Below are positions 17,670-26,752 of a DNA stretch of 64,000 bases, piece by piece. Each line of letters opens with the position of its first letter. Position 1 is the stretch's first letter. The DNA is from JABDKH01 sp963768565 (GTDB lineage: Bacteria; Bacteroidota; Rhodothermia; Rhodothermales; JABDKH01). Made by a program: the position numbers and the translations under genes. The DNA is taken from assembly GCA_963768565.1 (NCBI GenBank), contig CAVYIO010000007.1, forward strand, positions 62,001 through 126,000, in the 5' to 3' direction. The notes under the pieces are model-generated. The model was not told where the DNA came from, ran no database searches, and saw only the letters and a list, made by a program, of their open reading frames with translations.

Positions 17670-19844
17670 ATGCCGAGAGACAGAAAGTTCGAACGAGGCA
17701 CGACACCCGCCGCTGCCCGGACTCCCGACGTAACACGATTGGGCCTGCTCTTCGTGCCACTCATCCTGCAGATTGTCTTTCTGCGACTGCTGGAAACCAC
17801 GATGCTTCGTCGCGGCGCCCTCGTACCGGTCGAAACACTGTTGTGGACCAGCGGCCCGCTTCCCTTCCTGATCGTGTATGCTGGGAGTCAGCGTGTATTG
17901 GGCCGCCCGCGTCCGGCTGAAACATCTGCCGGCCATCATTCCTGCGACAATCGCAACGGCAGCGACAGCCCTCACGACAGGACTGAGTTACAAGTTTGCA
18001 CCCTGGTGGATAACGGAGTGGGTGACCCCGGCTACCCTGGAGGTCCTGCGCGCAGATATCCTGATGATACTCATACTGATCGGTGCCACCCTCCTTCTAC
18101 TCAGTTTTGGAGGACGACGGATCGGCCGTGCGACAAACATCGCTGTCCATCTCCTGGTGCCGATCATCATGACGGTATCGCTGGCGGGGTTCGGCTACTT
18201 TCTTGCGACCGGAAGCCCGGCCGACTGGCCCATCCTCAAGTACTCCTTCTCGAATGTCGGCACCGTCCGGGAGCTGTTGGCCGACAGTATTACAAAGCAA
18301 CATCTCGCACTGATGACCCTGCCGGGCCTATGGTCGGCTGTCGTCTGGGTCTCTCACAGACGAGAGCCCGCGGGCAGGCCGTAGCCACAGACGTCCGACC
18401 CTCGGCGGTGCTCACGTTGACGCCCCTCGTACTCATCCTGCTGCTAACTCCGCCCGTCGAGATGACATCCTCAGTCAACTCCGGCAGTCTTCATCGGATT
18501 GTAAGGGCGGCCGCTGTCGACATCGCAGGCGGCTCCGGCATCATTGACGTCGACACGGGGCCATCGACTGGTCGCGCCTTCGACGCTCTGGCGCTTAAAA
18601 TGGAAAGGACAGATTCCACAATCACCCCGAACATCGTGATGATCCTGTTGGAGTCGATTCGGAGTCGGTCCACGACACCCTACAGTGCCGATCATAAGAC
18701 GATGCCGTTCCTTGACTCGCTGGCACGGGCAGGGGCACTCGTCGAGAACATGTACGCGGTGGTCAGCTATACAAACAAGTCTCTCGTTCCGATTTACGCG
18801 GGAATCTATTCCCGCCCGGGACGTGATCTCGTGGAGGCGACGCCGGATGCGATTCCGGGCAAAGGGCTGCCGGCTCTTCTTGAGCCGCTCGGATATCGAA
18901 GCGCGTTCTTTACCTCCGCAACAATGGAGTTCGAGCGAAAGGACGTCATTCTCCAGAACCTTGGCTTCAGAGATATCGTCGGCTCCGACGACCTGGCACA
19001 CGAAGGATTCCACAAGAAAGCGTACTTCGGGTACGAGGATCGGGCGGCACTGGAACCGGCCATCCGATGGGCCGAGACGACATCGCGAGATGGGCATCCG
19101 TTCTTCCTGAACTTCCTCACACTGACGAGTCACCACCCGTACGATGTGCCGGACAAGTTCGCCAGCCGCAACTACGAGACGCGAGATCCGGAACTCGGCA
19201 ACTACTACAACGCCCTTCGATATACCGATGAGTTCCTGCGTGACTTCATGCGGCGGATGAACGAGCTCGGGCTTGATCGTAACACGGTTTTCATCATCGT
19301 GGGTGACCACGGTGAGGCGTTCGGAGAGCACATGGAGCGTACCCACGGCAATGTCGTCTGGGACGAAGCACTCCAGGTTCCGGCAGTACTCTTTGCTCCC
19401 GACTACATCCCGGCTGGCACGCGCATTTCGGGTATACGACAGCATCTCGACCTGCTTCCGACGATATCTGACCTGCTCAACACAGCGCTTGTCGGCGGCG
19501 AGCTACCAGGCTCGTCACTCCTCGGGACTGTCGCGAGAGACAGGACGCTGTATCACCACTCCGTTGACGACAGGAAGGTGATGGCATTGCGGCGGGACTC
19601 TCTCAAATTCATGTATTTTCACAAGCAGGCCCCGACGCGCGTGTTCAACTATGTCGTCGATCCGGACGAGCGGCGTGATCTCTCGGACCAGTTTTCTCCC
19701 GACGCCCTTTCGAATGTGGAACTTGAGCTCCTCTTGTGGCGAAGTCGCGTAGCCCGGGCGTATCCTGATCGCCGGAGGGTCCGGCTGTATCCCAAGACGA
19801 TAGATAGTACGCACGTTGCAGGTCGATCCATTCAGTTCCGCTAA
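17670..19844 (+). CDS. Membrane sulfatase of the LTA-synthase type, with an internal double frame change
   Basis: The C-terminal two-thirds is an alkaline-phosphatase-superfamily sulfatase domain like LtaS/phosphoglycerol or phosphoethanolamine transferases: NIVMILLESIRS, the nucleophile region YTNKSLVPIYAG, HPFFLNFLTLTSHHPYDVP and the metal site GDHGEAFGEH. The N-terminus has one or two membrane helices. The segment from about 17880 to 18365 is not membrane-like in the main frame (Pro/Arg/His-rich), but the +1 frame there encodes a five-helix-like stretch (MLILILIGATLLLLSF-type sequence). Skipping one base near 17877 and shifting back near 18370 restores a normal five-TM plus sulfatase protein. 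An open frame exists throughout from 17538, so gene callers would miss this. I take ATG 17670 as the start. The likely role is envelope polymer or lipid modification. Confidence 0.75.
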   Translation: MPRDRKFERGTTPAAARTPDVTRLGLLFVPLILQIVFLRLLETTMLRRGALVPVETLLWTSGPLPFLIVYAGSQRVLGRPRPAETSAGHHSCDNRNGSDSPHDRTELQVCTLVDNGVGDPGYPGGPARRYPDDTHTDRCHPPSTQFWRTTDRPCDKHRCPSPGADHHDGIAGGVRLLSCDRKPGRLAHPQVLLLECRHRPGAVGRQYYKATSRTDDPAGPMVGCRLGLSQTRARGQAVATDVRPSAVLTLTPLVLILLLTPPVEMTSSVNSGSLHRIVRAAAVDIAGGSGIIDVDTGPSTGRAFDALALKMERTDSTITPNIVMILLESIRSRSTTPYSADHKTMPFLDSLARAGALVENMYAVVSYTNKSLVPIYAGIYSRPGRDLVEATPDAIPGKGLPALLEPLGYRSAFFTSATMEFERKDVILQNLGFRDIVGSDDLAHEGFHKKAYFGYEDRAALEPAIRWAETTSRDGHPFFLNFLTLTSHHPYDVPDKFASRNYETRDPELGNYYNALRYTDEFLRDFMRRMNELGLDRNTVFIIVGDHGEAFGEHMERTHGNVVWDEALQVPAVLFAPDYIPAGTRISGIRQHLDLLPTISDLLNTALVGGELPGSSLLGTVARDRTLYHHSVDDRKVMALRRDSLKFMYFHKQAPTRVFNYVVDPDERRDLSDQFSPDALSNVELELLLWRSRVARAYPDRRRVRLYPKTIDSTHVAGRSIQFR

Positions 19845-19883
19845 CGCCGAACGCACACACCCGCGAAAGACGCGTGCGACAGC

Positions 19884-20702
19884 ATGCATACGACGAGCGA
19901 GTTACCGCTGACGAGTTTCCTGAATACTCTCGTGCAGCGTTTTGAAGACCGCACCTATATCGAGGTCGATCCGATTGCCATACCGCACGGCTTCGACGAT
20001 CCGCGCGATCAGGAGGTGATTGGCCTGTACGCTGCGCTCCTCGCCTGGGGTCGACGAAGCACGATTCTCAGTAAGATGGAAGACCTGTGCGAGCGTATGG
20101 ATTATCAGCCCTATCGCTTTGTCAGGGACTTCCGGATCGAACGGGATTCCGGCGCACTGGCCGGTTTCAAACATCGAACGTTTAAGTCCGAGGATGCTCA
20201 GTGGCTCACGGCAAACCTCGGCGTGCTGGTCCGCCGATTCGGAAGCGTCGAACAGATGTTCGCTGCACACCTGGATCAAAATCAGGCGTCCACCGAGGCC
20301 GCAATCCAGGGGTTTTCGGAGTCTGTCATGTCGGCAAATCCATCAACCCCGAACAGGTTATCGAAACACCTGGCGAGGCCCCGCAGCGGCAGCGCCTGCA
20401 AGAGGTTGAACATGTACCTGCGTTGGATGGTCAGACCGGGCCCCTTCGATCTGGGAATCTGGCCGTCCATCCGGACGGAGCAGCTGATTCTTCCGCTTGA
20501 CGTGCACAGTGGTCGTCAGGCGAGGCGACTGGGAATGCTGAAGCGCGCTACGAACGATTGGAAGGCGGCAGTGGAGCTCACGGAGGTCTGTCGAAGCATG
20601 GACCGTGCGGATCCCTGCCGCTACGATCTCGCGCTGTTCGGCATCGGAGCCCACAACATTGAGGTGCCGGTCGCTCTCATCGCAACGCCGGCGCGTACCT
20701 AG
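19884..20702 (+). CDS. TIGR02757 (DUF2400) family protein
   Basis: A 272-residue conserved protein of unknown function, common in Bacteroidota and Epsilonproteobacteria. Family signs are FEDRTYIEVDPIAIPHGF, QEVIGLYAALLAWGRRSTI, KRLNMYLRWMVR, LILPLDVHSGRQARRLGML, and the closing DPCRYDLALFGIGA. The pattern recalls helix-hairpin-helix DNA glycosylase folds, but catalysis is not shown. The gene is 39 bp past the sulfatase and converges with the flavin reductase gene, with a 4-bp overlap at 20699. Confidence 0.87.
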   Translation: MHTTSELPLTSFLNTLVQRFEDRTYIEVDPIAIPHGFDDPRDQEVIGLYAALLAWGRRSTILSKMEDLCERMDYQPYRFVRDFRIERDSGALAGFKHRTFKSEDAQWLTANLGVLVRRFGSVEQMFAAHLDQNQASTEAAIQGFSESVMSANPSTPNRLSKHLARPRSGSACKRLNMYLRWMVRPGPFDLGIWPSIRTEQLILPLDVHSGRQARRLGMLKRATNDWKAAVELTEVCRSMDRADPCRYDLALFGIGAHNIEVPVALIATPART

Positions 20703-21184
20703 CCAATCGACTGATATCCGCGATCATGGTATATCAGGGGCCGGCCGGGCGCCTGTTCGTCTGCCGATCCGACAAGGCCGACAATGATCGCGTGGTCTCC
20801 CGTCTCGTGAATGGCATGAACGCTGCATGTTAGACGCGCCAGAGTGCCGTCCAGCATCGGGGACCCCTCTGCTGAAAGCGAGTATTCAATGCCATCAAAC
20901 TGCTCATCTCCGGTCTGATCTGGAACTGCAAATCGTTCTGACACATCGTCCTGGGATGCCCTGAGAAAGTGCACGATGAACTCGCTGGAACGGCTCAGCA
21001 GGTCCAGCATGGGAGAATCGTTCGAGACGTTGAAACTGATGAGTGCCGGCTCAAGTGAGGTGCTCGTGAAAGACCCGATCGTGATCCCGCGTATCTCGCC
21101 ATTGTGGCCGGCCGTGACTACGGTCACCGGCGACGGAAGCAGCCGCATAACTTCGCGAAGGCTCTCACCTGAAATTCCGGTCAT
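20699..21184 (-). CDS. Flavin reductase-like domain protein
   Basis: A 161-residue FMN-binding split-barrel protein: LREVMRLLPSPVTVVTA at the start, RGITIGSFTSTSLEPALISF in the flavin site, FIVHFLRASQDDVSERFA, and a C-terminal ARLTCSVHAIHETGDHAIIVG. These proteins reduce free FMN/FAD with NAD(P)H, often for a partner monooxygenase. No partner oxygenase lies nearby. The gene sits just downstream of dnaJ on the same strand (72-bp gap). Confidence 0.85.
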   Translation of the reverse strand: MTGISGESLREVMRLLPSPVTVVTAGHNGEIRGITIGSFTSTSLEPALISFNVSNDSPMLDLLSRSSEFIVHFLRASQDDVSERFAVPDQTGDEQFDGIEYSLSAEGSPMLDGTLARLTCSVHAIHETGDHAIIVGLVGSADEQAPGRPLIYHDRGYQSIG

Positions 21185-21256
21185 CGCGGAGCGTCCTGTT
21201 TTTATCTGGATTTGTACCGGCCGCAGTGTCGACTATTCGGACCGGCCGTTGATTCG

Positions 21257-22423
21257 TCAACTGAATACGTCCTTCACCTTGCTGAAGAACGACTTCTGTC
21301 CTTCGAGCGACTCCGGCGCCGGGACGAACGAATCCGATTTGCCGAACTTCTTCAGGATTCTCTTCTCCTCGTCGCTGAGCTCCGTCGGGGTCCACACGTG
21401 CACCTTGACCATCTGGTCCCCTCTTCGGCCACCGGTCAAATCTGGCAGTCCCCGTTCTCTCATTCGGAGGATCTTTCCGGACTGGATGCCCCGATCAATC
21501 TGAAGCCGGGCTCGTCCTTTGAGGGTCGGCACCTCGGCCTCTGTTCCGAGCGCTGCATCCGGGAACGAGATATGAAGGTCATACCTGATATCGAGGCCTT
21601 CGCGCACAAAGTCGTCGTGAGCGATTTCTTCGATCTCAACTCGAAGGTCACCTCCCTCTCCGCCCCGAACTCCCGTGTTTCCGGCGCCACGCAATGTCAG
21701 GTAGTGTCCCTCAAGTACGCCTGGAGGCACGGTGATAGGAATGGTCTCCTCACCTTTCTGTCTTCCTTCACCCCCGCAGTCCGTACAGGCGTCCTTGATC
21801 ACGCGGCCCTCGCCCTGGCAGGAAGGACACGCCTGAACGTTAACGAACTGCCCGAACACCGAGCGCGTCACCTGACGAACTTCGCCCGCGCCGCCACACG
21901 TGCTGCACGTTGAATAGCCTTCCGAGCCGGGCCGTGCACCGGTACCGGTACAGGTTTCACACGCGACCTGCTTCCGGACTTTGATCTTCTTCTCGGTGCC
22001 TTCGGCGATCTCTTCGAGCGTCAGGCGCAGCTTGATACGCAGGTCGCTGCCGGGCCGCCCCTGCCGCCTGGTTCTGCCACGCGTGCGACCGCCGCCTCCA
22101 AACACTTCATCGAAGATGCTGCCGCCGCCGCCAAAGATGTCGCTGAAGGCACTGAATATGTCGTTGATATCCTGGAAGCCGGCACCACCGCCCGCCCCGT
22201 TCCCGCGAACTCCGGCGTGTCCGAAGCGATCGTATCGCTGACGCTTGGCTGCGTCCGAAAGAACTTCGTAAGCCTCGGCAGCCTCCTTGAATTTCGTCTC
22301 TGCTTCCTTGTCACCCGGATTTCGATCGGGGTGATGCTCAAGGGCAAGCTTCCGATAGGCGCTCTTGAGCGTCTTCTCGTCCGTGTCCCGGCTTACGCCC
22401 AGTATTTCGTAATAGTCACGCAT
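21257..22423 (-). CDS. dnaJ: Chaperone protein DnaJ
   Basis: A full-length type I Hsp40 (388 residues). The J domain occupies residues 1-70 with the HPD motif in ALEHHPDRNPG. A Gly/Phe-rich linker (GGGAGF, DIFGGGG) follows, then four CxxCxGxG zinc motifs (CETCTGTG, CSTCGGAG, CPSCQGEG, CTDCGGEG), and the C-terminal substrate-binding domains. It stimulates DnaK ATPase and delivers unfolded clients. It is the last gene of an hrcA-grpE-dnaJ operon, 32 bp after grpE, so heat control through HrcA is expected. dnaK is not in the window. Confidence 0.98.
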   Translation of the reverse strand: MRDYYEILGVSRDTDEKTLKSAYRKLALEHHPDRNPGDKEAETKFKEAAEAYEVLSDAAKRQRYDRFGHAGVRGNGAGGGAGFQDINDIFSAFSDIFGGGGSIFDEVFGGGGRTRGRTRRQGRPGSDLRIKLRLTLEEIAEGTEKKIKVRKQVACETCTGTGARPGSEGYSTCSTCGGAGEVRQVTRSVFGQFVNVQACPSCQGEGRVIKDACTDCGGEGRQKGEETIPITVPPGVLEGHYLTLRGAGNTGVRGGEGGDLRVEIEEIAHDDFVREGLDIRYDLHISFPDAALGTEAEVPTLKGRARLQIDRGIQSGKILRMRERGLPDLTGGRRGDQMVKVHVWTPTELSDEEKRILKKFGKSDSFVPAPESLEGQKSFFSKVKDVFS

Positions 22424-22455
22424 AATCAGAGCGTCCGCATCGCGGCTTCTATTCG

Positions 22456-23103
22456 TCAGCCAGAAACAACCACTTTGCTGTGCCGGAGGACCCGGCCGCC
22501 CATGCGGAATCCCTTTTGAATTTCGGCGAGCACGATACCCGGCGGAGTGCCATCCGGTGCCGGCTGTTGCATCATCGCTTCGTGCTCGTCTTCGCTGAAC
22601 TCGTTCCCAACTGCTTCGATCGGCTCAACGCCGAATCTCTGTAGCTCGTCCGAGAACTTCTTGAAGACAAGTTCGACGCCGCCGATGAGCGAGCCGAATG
22701 CAGCTTCCGCGTCGACCTGCTCACCACGCGCAGTCTCCTCCGCGGCCTCAATCGAACGCCGTAGATCGTCGTACACGTCAAGCAACTGCTGAATGACAAG
22801 GCTCTGCCCGAACTTCACGTCGGACTGACGCTCCTGTTCAACCCGCCTGCGATAATTCTGAAACTCGGCCGCCTGGCGTAGCAGGCGGTCTTTCAATACG
22901 GATATCTCGTCCGAAGGCGCAAGCTCCTGCTGAACCTCTTCGGGTCTTGAAGGCGTCGGCACGGCTGCTTGTCCGTCCGCACCGCCGCTGTCATCAACAC
23001 CGTCGCCAACACCCGGCTCTCCGGCATGGTCTTCGACCGTATCTACCTGCTCCTGCGCCGAAGCAGTATTCGGTTCCGCGCCTTGCACTTCAATCTTCTT
23101 CAT
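22456..23103 (-). CDS. grpE: Nucleotide exchange factor GrpE
   Basis: A 215-residue GrpE that exchanges ADP for ATP on DnaK. An acidic, disordered N-terminus of about 70 residues is followed by a long helix (LKDRLLRQAAEFQNYRRRVEQE) and the C-terminal beta domain with the late motif GRVLRHSKVVVS. The start is ATG 23103 (MKKIEVQG); an in-frame TTG four codons upstream is less likely. It lies between hrcA (23-bp gap) and dnaJ (32-bp gap). Confidence 0.96.
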   Translation of the reverse strand: MKKIEVQGAEPNTASAQEQVDTVEDHAGEPGVGDGVDDSGGADGQAAVPTPSRPEEVQQELAPSDEISVLKDRLLRQAAEFQNYRRRVEQERQSDVKFGQSLVIQQLLDVYDDLRRSIEAAEETARGEQVDAEAAFGSLIGGVELVFKKFSDELQRFGVEPIEAVGNEFSEDEHEAMMQQPAPDGTPPGIVLAEIQKGFRMGGRVLRHSKVVVSG

Positions 23104-23126
23104 TCGTCTCAACAAAACCGATTAGG

Positions 23127-24218
23127 TCAATGCTTCACTTCGGTCGAAAGGCCCGACATGAGCGCGGCCATTCCTTCCACGAGGCCCACAACGCGGGCGT
23201 AATCCATCCGCTTGGGTCCAAGAACACCGACGGTGCCGACGGTCTGACCCAGCATATATCGCGCCGTCACAAGCGAGTAGTCGCTAACCTCGGATTGGCC
23301 GCCTACGGCTGAACCGATCCGTATTTCCGCACGCCCGGAATCGTCTTCCTCGTTCACTGAACGTTCGAGCAAATTCGCCACCATATCCCTGTCCTCTATC
23401 AACTCGATGAGGCTGCGCATATCAGCGGGCGTCGAAAATTCCGGTTGCGCCATGACGTCTGTCGTGTCGCCGTACTGCAGTCGACTGCCATCCGGTTCTT
23501 CGCTAAACAGGTTGGCCTGCTGCTGCATCACAAGCTGGACGACACCCGTTACCTCGGCGTCGAGATCCTTGACGCGGTCAGAGCATGTCTTGCGAATTTC
23601 TTCGAGCTGCAAACCGGCCAGGCGCTCGTTGAGCATCGCCACGATTACGTCGAGATCGTGGCGCTTGAGATCGGAGTCGACCTGCAGTATGATGGTACGA
23701 ATCAGTCCGCCTTTGACGCTGATCACGAACATCAGTCGCGTCGATGAGAGCGGGACGACCTCCAGTCTCTCGAGCACTCCAGCCGACAGTCGTGGGCTGA
23801 GCACAACCCCGAGCAGATTCGTCAGACGGCCCAGCAATTTCGAACTCTCACGCACAAGCTTTCTTGTGTCGCCTGCGATCGAATCGAGCTCGCGCTGGAT
23901 CGCCTTCTTATCCAAAGTCGACAGTTCGGGCGACTCCATCAGCTCGTCTACAAACGTGCGATACCCCTTCTCGGTCGGAACTCGTCCGGCGGACGTGTAC
24001 GGGTGTTCGAGCAACCCGAGTTCCTCGAGGTCACTCATGGTATTCCGAATCGAAGCCGGACTCAGCCCGAGGTTTGAGTTTCTGGAAACGTAGCGAGAGC
24101 CCACGGGGCCGGCTGTGGCCACGAAGCTCTGCACAACCACGCGTAAGATCTCTCGCTCCCGATCGGAAAGCGGAGGCGTGACCGACTCGGTTCGTACGTC
24201 GCTGGAATCTGTATTCAT
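23127..24218 (-). CDS. hrcA: Heat-inducible transcription repressor HrcA
   Basis: A 363-residue HrcA. The N-terminal winged-helix has LSDREREILRVVVQSFVATAGPVGSRYVS and the recognition region SNLGLSPASIRNTMSDLEELG, then PYTSAGRVPTEKGYRTFVD, a GAF-like middle and the C-terminal dimer domain (MLGQTVGTVGVLGPKRMDYARVV). HrcA represses chaperone operons by binding CIRCE inverted repeats and depends on GroEL for folding. It is the first gene of the operon with grpE and dnaJ, so it is probably autoregulated; a degenerate inverted repeat with 9-bp spacing lies at 24341-24363. Confidence 0.96.
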   Translation of the reverse strand: MNTDSSDVRTESVTPPLSDREREILRVVVQSFVATAGPVGSRYVSRNSNLGLSPASIRNTMSDLEELGLLEHPYTSAGRVPTEKGYRTFVDELMESPELSTLDKKAIQRELDSIAGDTRKLVRESSKLLGRLTNLLGVVLSPRLSAGVLERLEVVPLSSTRLMFVISVKGGLIRTIILQVDSDLKRHDLDVIVAMLNERLAGLQLEEIRKTCSDRVKDLDAEVTGVVQLVMQQQANLFSEEPDGSRLQYGDTTDVMAQPEFSTPADMRSLIELIEDRDMVANLLERSVNEEDDSGRAEIRIGSAVGGQSEVSDYSLVTARYMLGQTVGTVGVLGPKRMDYARVVGLVEGMAALMSGLSTEVKH

Positions 24219-24340
24219 GTCAGGGAGATGACACCAAAAAGCCTGCCCGTTTCGGGCGCAAAACCAGGATCGCTCTTTGTGATGAAGCAGGCCATTTTGA
24301 TACGGCCCTCACAACGATCGACAATCGGCTTTCCTGACAT

Positions 24341-24363
24341 ACTGGCACATTAGCGCTGCCGGT
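24341..24363. promoter_or_regulatory. Possible degenerate HrcA operator upstream of hrcA
   Basis: An imperfect inverted repeat ACTGGCA, nine spacer bases, TGCCGGT (6 of 7 pairs) lies about 120 bp before the hrcA start. The 9-base spacer matches CIRCE geometry, but the arms differ from the canonical TTAGCACTC/GAGTGCTAA, so this is only a candidate. Confidence 0.25.
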
Positions 24364-24440
24364 CAAGTTGGGTGTTCACCTCCACCGACGGGCGTGGGTT
24401 TCATCGCGAGAGCCCGCAGTACATGTGACGACCGTGGATT

Positions 24441-24482
24441 TTTGAAGAGAAGAAGGCGCCACCGGCAGAACCGGCGGCGCCT
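24441..24482 (-). terminator. Rho-independent terminator after the basic secreted protein
   Basis: On the minus strand GGCGCCGCCGG, a short loop, CCGGTGGCGCC is followed by the T-rich tail TTCTTCTCTTC. It starts about 27 bases past the stop codon at 24509. Confidence 0.75.
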
Positions 24483-24508
24483 CTCAATGAATCAAGTGTT
24501 GAGGGCAC

Positions 24509-25918
24509 CTAGTTCAGGCGATCGACAACCGTTGCGCGCTCGAGCCGGGCTTCGCCACCGTCAGATGTCTGGTAGCTATCCAGGTAATCGCGGCTCAGCT
24601 CGTAGTCACCGTCGTACTGCGGCTGGTCGTTGCCTCGAAAATCCCTGGACCATCCGGTCTCTCGTCCGCGGTCGTTGTAGCGATCACTCACGGGCTGCTG
24701 TCCATAGTCCCACAGTCGATCGTCATCGGGCAGCAGGGATATGGGAGCGTAGCCAACGAAGCGACCGTGGTCGAAGAAGCGACTCCGTCGCACCTTCTTG
24801 ACCTTTCCATTTCTGAGGTCGACGCGCCCCACCTGGAACCCGTGCCTGTCATCATAGGCATTGTACAGATGATCCGTGTAGTACTTCGTGGCGATCAACT
24901 CGAAGCCGGTTCCCGCATCACCCATGATGAAGAGGTTCCGATCGAATTCGATTTGACCGTCTGCATGTATGACTGCACGCACCTTCTTGAGCGAGCCGGG
25001 GATCCGGTCAATGGTCGACAGGAATCTTCCATTCTGATACAGATCCACTGCGTCGATCTCGATCTCGACTTCGGAGTACCTGTCGTCGGCGTGGAGTATC
25101 CGGTGCCGGTAGTACGTATGCACCTCGACCTTGTTGTCGCGCCGGCGTCCACCCCAGCCTGTTTCGATGTATACCACCTGACGGTAACGGAACCTCGGCC
25201 TCCAGTCGTACCGGTGGCGGAAATTCCACGGCCAGGTCAGGCCCAGGTACACGTGCGAGCCGATGTTTATGTGCGCGTTGGCGTAGTGATGGTGACCCGC
25301 AGGATGGTACACGTTGCACCACGAGTACTGCGCGCGGTGGTTTCTCTTGTGGAAGTAGAAGCGGTCTCGGCGGTTGTACAGATGTCGTACCGACTTGTTA
25401 CCGTTATACTTCGGTCCCGTGTATCGGGAGCGTGCTCCCTTTCGATCCTTGACGCGGCGGTCTGTCGTTCTGTTCGCGCGCCCTGTGCGATCGCGACCAT
25501 CAACACGATCCGTCCTGGTGCGCTTGTCGGGCTGTCGAAGTCCCCGGTCGCCGGAGCGATCACTGTTTCGCCGCTCTACGCCCCGTGACTTCGTTTCACG
25601 ATTCTTGTCGCGCGTTGCGACCGCGTCGCCCGAACGAGCCTTCGTGCGGGTGGCTCCGCGCCCTGCAACGTTGCGGTTCTTGTCTTGCTTCTGCTTGACG
25701 GTACGAGCGGCCACCTTGTTACGTGCGACCGTCCGTTTGCTCGCCACTGTGCCGCGTGATCCGGCCTTCTTGCGCTCGACTCGTACGTTGGAATCGTTGC
25801 GACCACTGTCGGCGCGCCCCCCTTGCGCCACGGCCTCCGGTGAGACCAGCGTCGCGATTAGAAGGATGCACATGCCCAGCACTCGAACGGCTGCTGCTCG
25901 GTATAATCCTGTTTTCAT
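24509..25918 (-). CDS. Secreted, highly basic Arg/Lys/Asp-rich protein of unknown function
   Basis: A 469-residue protein from ATG 25918, with a good ribosome site (AAGGTGAGC). Residues about 1-32 form a signal peptide ending AVAQ. The next 150 residues are extremely basic and low in complexity, with many RD, DR, KNR and RRN pairs. From about residue 190 the sequence turns rich in Tyr, His, Trp and Arg (HKRNHRAQYSW, HPAGHHHYANAH, GLTWPWNFRHRYDW), then a more ordinary globular part contains EVEIEIDAVDLYQNGRFL and FFDHGRFVGYAP. I recognise no family. It could bind nucleic acid, polyanionic polysaccharide or cell wall outside the membrane. It is monocistronic with its own terminator. Confidence 0.7.
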   Translation of the reverse strand: MKTGLYRAAAVRVLGMCILLIATLVSPEAVAQGGRADSGRNDSNVRVERKKAGSRGTVASKRTVARNKVAARTVKQKQDKNRNVAGRGATRTKARSGDAVATRDKNRETKSRGVERRNSDRSGDRGLRQPDKRTRTDRVDGRDRTGRANRTTDRRVKDRKGARSRYTGPKYNGNKSVRHLYNRRDRFYFHKRNHRAQYSWCNVYHPAGHHHYANAHINIGSHVYLGLTWPWNFRHRYDWRPRFRYRQVVYIETGWGGRRRDNKVEVHTYYRHRILHADDRYSEVEIEIDAVDLYQNGRFLSTIDRIPGSLKKVRAVIHADGQIEFDRNLFIMGDAGTGFELIATKYYTDHLYNAYDDRHGFQVGRVDLRNGKVKKVRRSRFFDHGRFVGYAPISLLPDDDRLWDYGQQPVSDRYNDRGRETGWSRDFRGNDQPQYDGDYELSRDYLDSYQTSDGGEARLERATVVDRLN

Positions 25919-26136
25919 CTCGCTCACCTTGGTCAGTTCGTGATTTAAGGGGGACGTTATCGACGCCCGCTGACCAGGATGAATGCGATTGATGTGCCAT
26001 CCGAGGCGATCGGCCGAAAACGACTCGGGAGGGACCCGAAACGGCGATTCGAGGCCCGGAAGGGGGTCCGGATGTGTCCCGAGTGTCCACTTTACTGTAC
26101 GATGTGGCACCGATGTCGGCGGCATGAAGCCCCGCC

Positions 26137-26598
26137 CTATCGAGCCACGCCCCAGACCATCGTCGCGCCAACGTGTCCGGTGGCCGCAACGACCAGGGCG
26201 ACCACCAGGAGGCACACGAAGGCCGTCAGCCTCATCGCAACGGGGTCAATGGCGTCGTCAGGTGCCGATCTGCCGAGGTATTCCAACACAAGCGCGCCCA
26301 GGGACAGAAGCACGGCGATCCACAGAGTGACGAGCGCCAGCGTCTCGTGCAGTTCGATCAGTTCGTCGACAACCGGAATGTCTTCCGACATCTCGTACAT
26401 CGCCTCACCGGTGAAATAGGCGAACGCCGAACCCATCGCCCCGGCCAACAGCAGTACGGCCGTCGACCGCCGCCACAGCCGGCCGCCCGTGGCCAGCCAG
26501 ATCGCGCAAACCACAAATGCCGCGATCAGTAGCGCAATCGGGAAGTGCACCGCGAGTGGGTGGAGGGCCGGAATCTCGTATTGAAGAACCGTTTCCAT
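26137..26598 (-). CDS. DUF2231 membrane protein
   Basis: A 153-residue protein with four predicted membrane helices. The opening YEIPALHPLAVHFPIALLIAAF carries the family's HP-H-FPIAL motif; later GAMGSAFAYFTGEAMYE and LHETLALVTLWIAVLL are also typical. DUF2231 proteins are of unknown function, some found near haem or cytochrome genes. I prefer ATG 26598; a GTG at 26670 would add 24 residues that do not look like part of the domain. It lies head-to-head with sppA. Confidence 0.82.
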   Translation of the reverse strand: METVLQYEIPALHPLAVHFPIALLIAAFVVCAIWLATGGRLWRRSTAVLLLAGAMGSAFAYFTGEAMYEMSEDIPVVDELIELHETLALVTLWIAVLLSLGALVLEYLGRSAPDDAIDPVAMRLTAFVCLLVVALVVAATGHVGATMVWGVAR

Positions 26599-26752
26599 AC
26601 TGTAGCCAGCATCCTGGATATCGAGAAGATTGAAGCTTGCGCGGAGGAGGGCCACGGGAGCCGACTCCACCTTAACTTAGGCCTGCAACAAAGACCGGGG
26701 CAACCGTAACGACTGCGGTCGAGGATGCTGTCGAACCAACTGAACGAACACC

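Noticed and set aside
17670..19844. Lipoteichoic acid synthase of a Gram-positive cell
   Set aside because: The domain type matches, but the surrounding genes (porZ, TonB-C, T9SS) point to a Gram-negative envelope, so another phospholipid-derived transfer is more likely.
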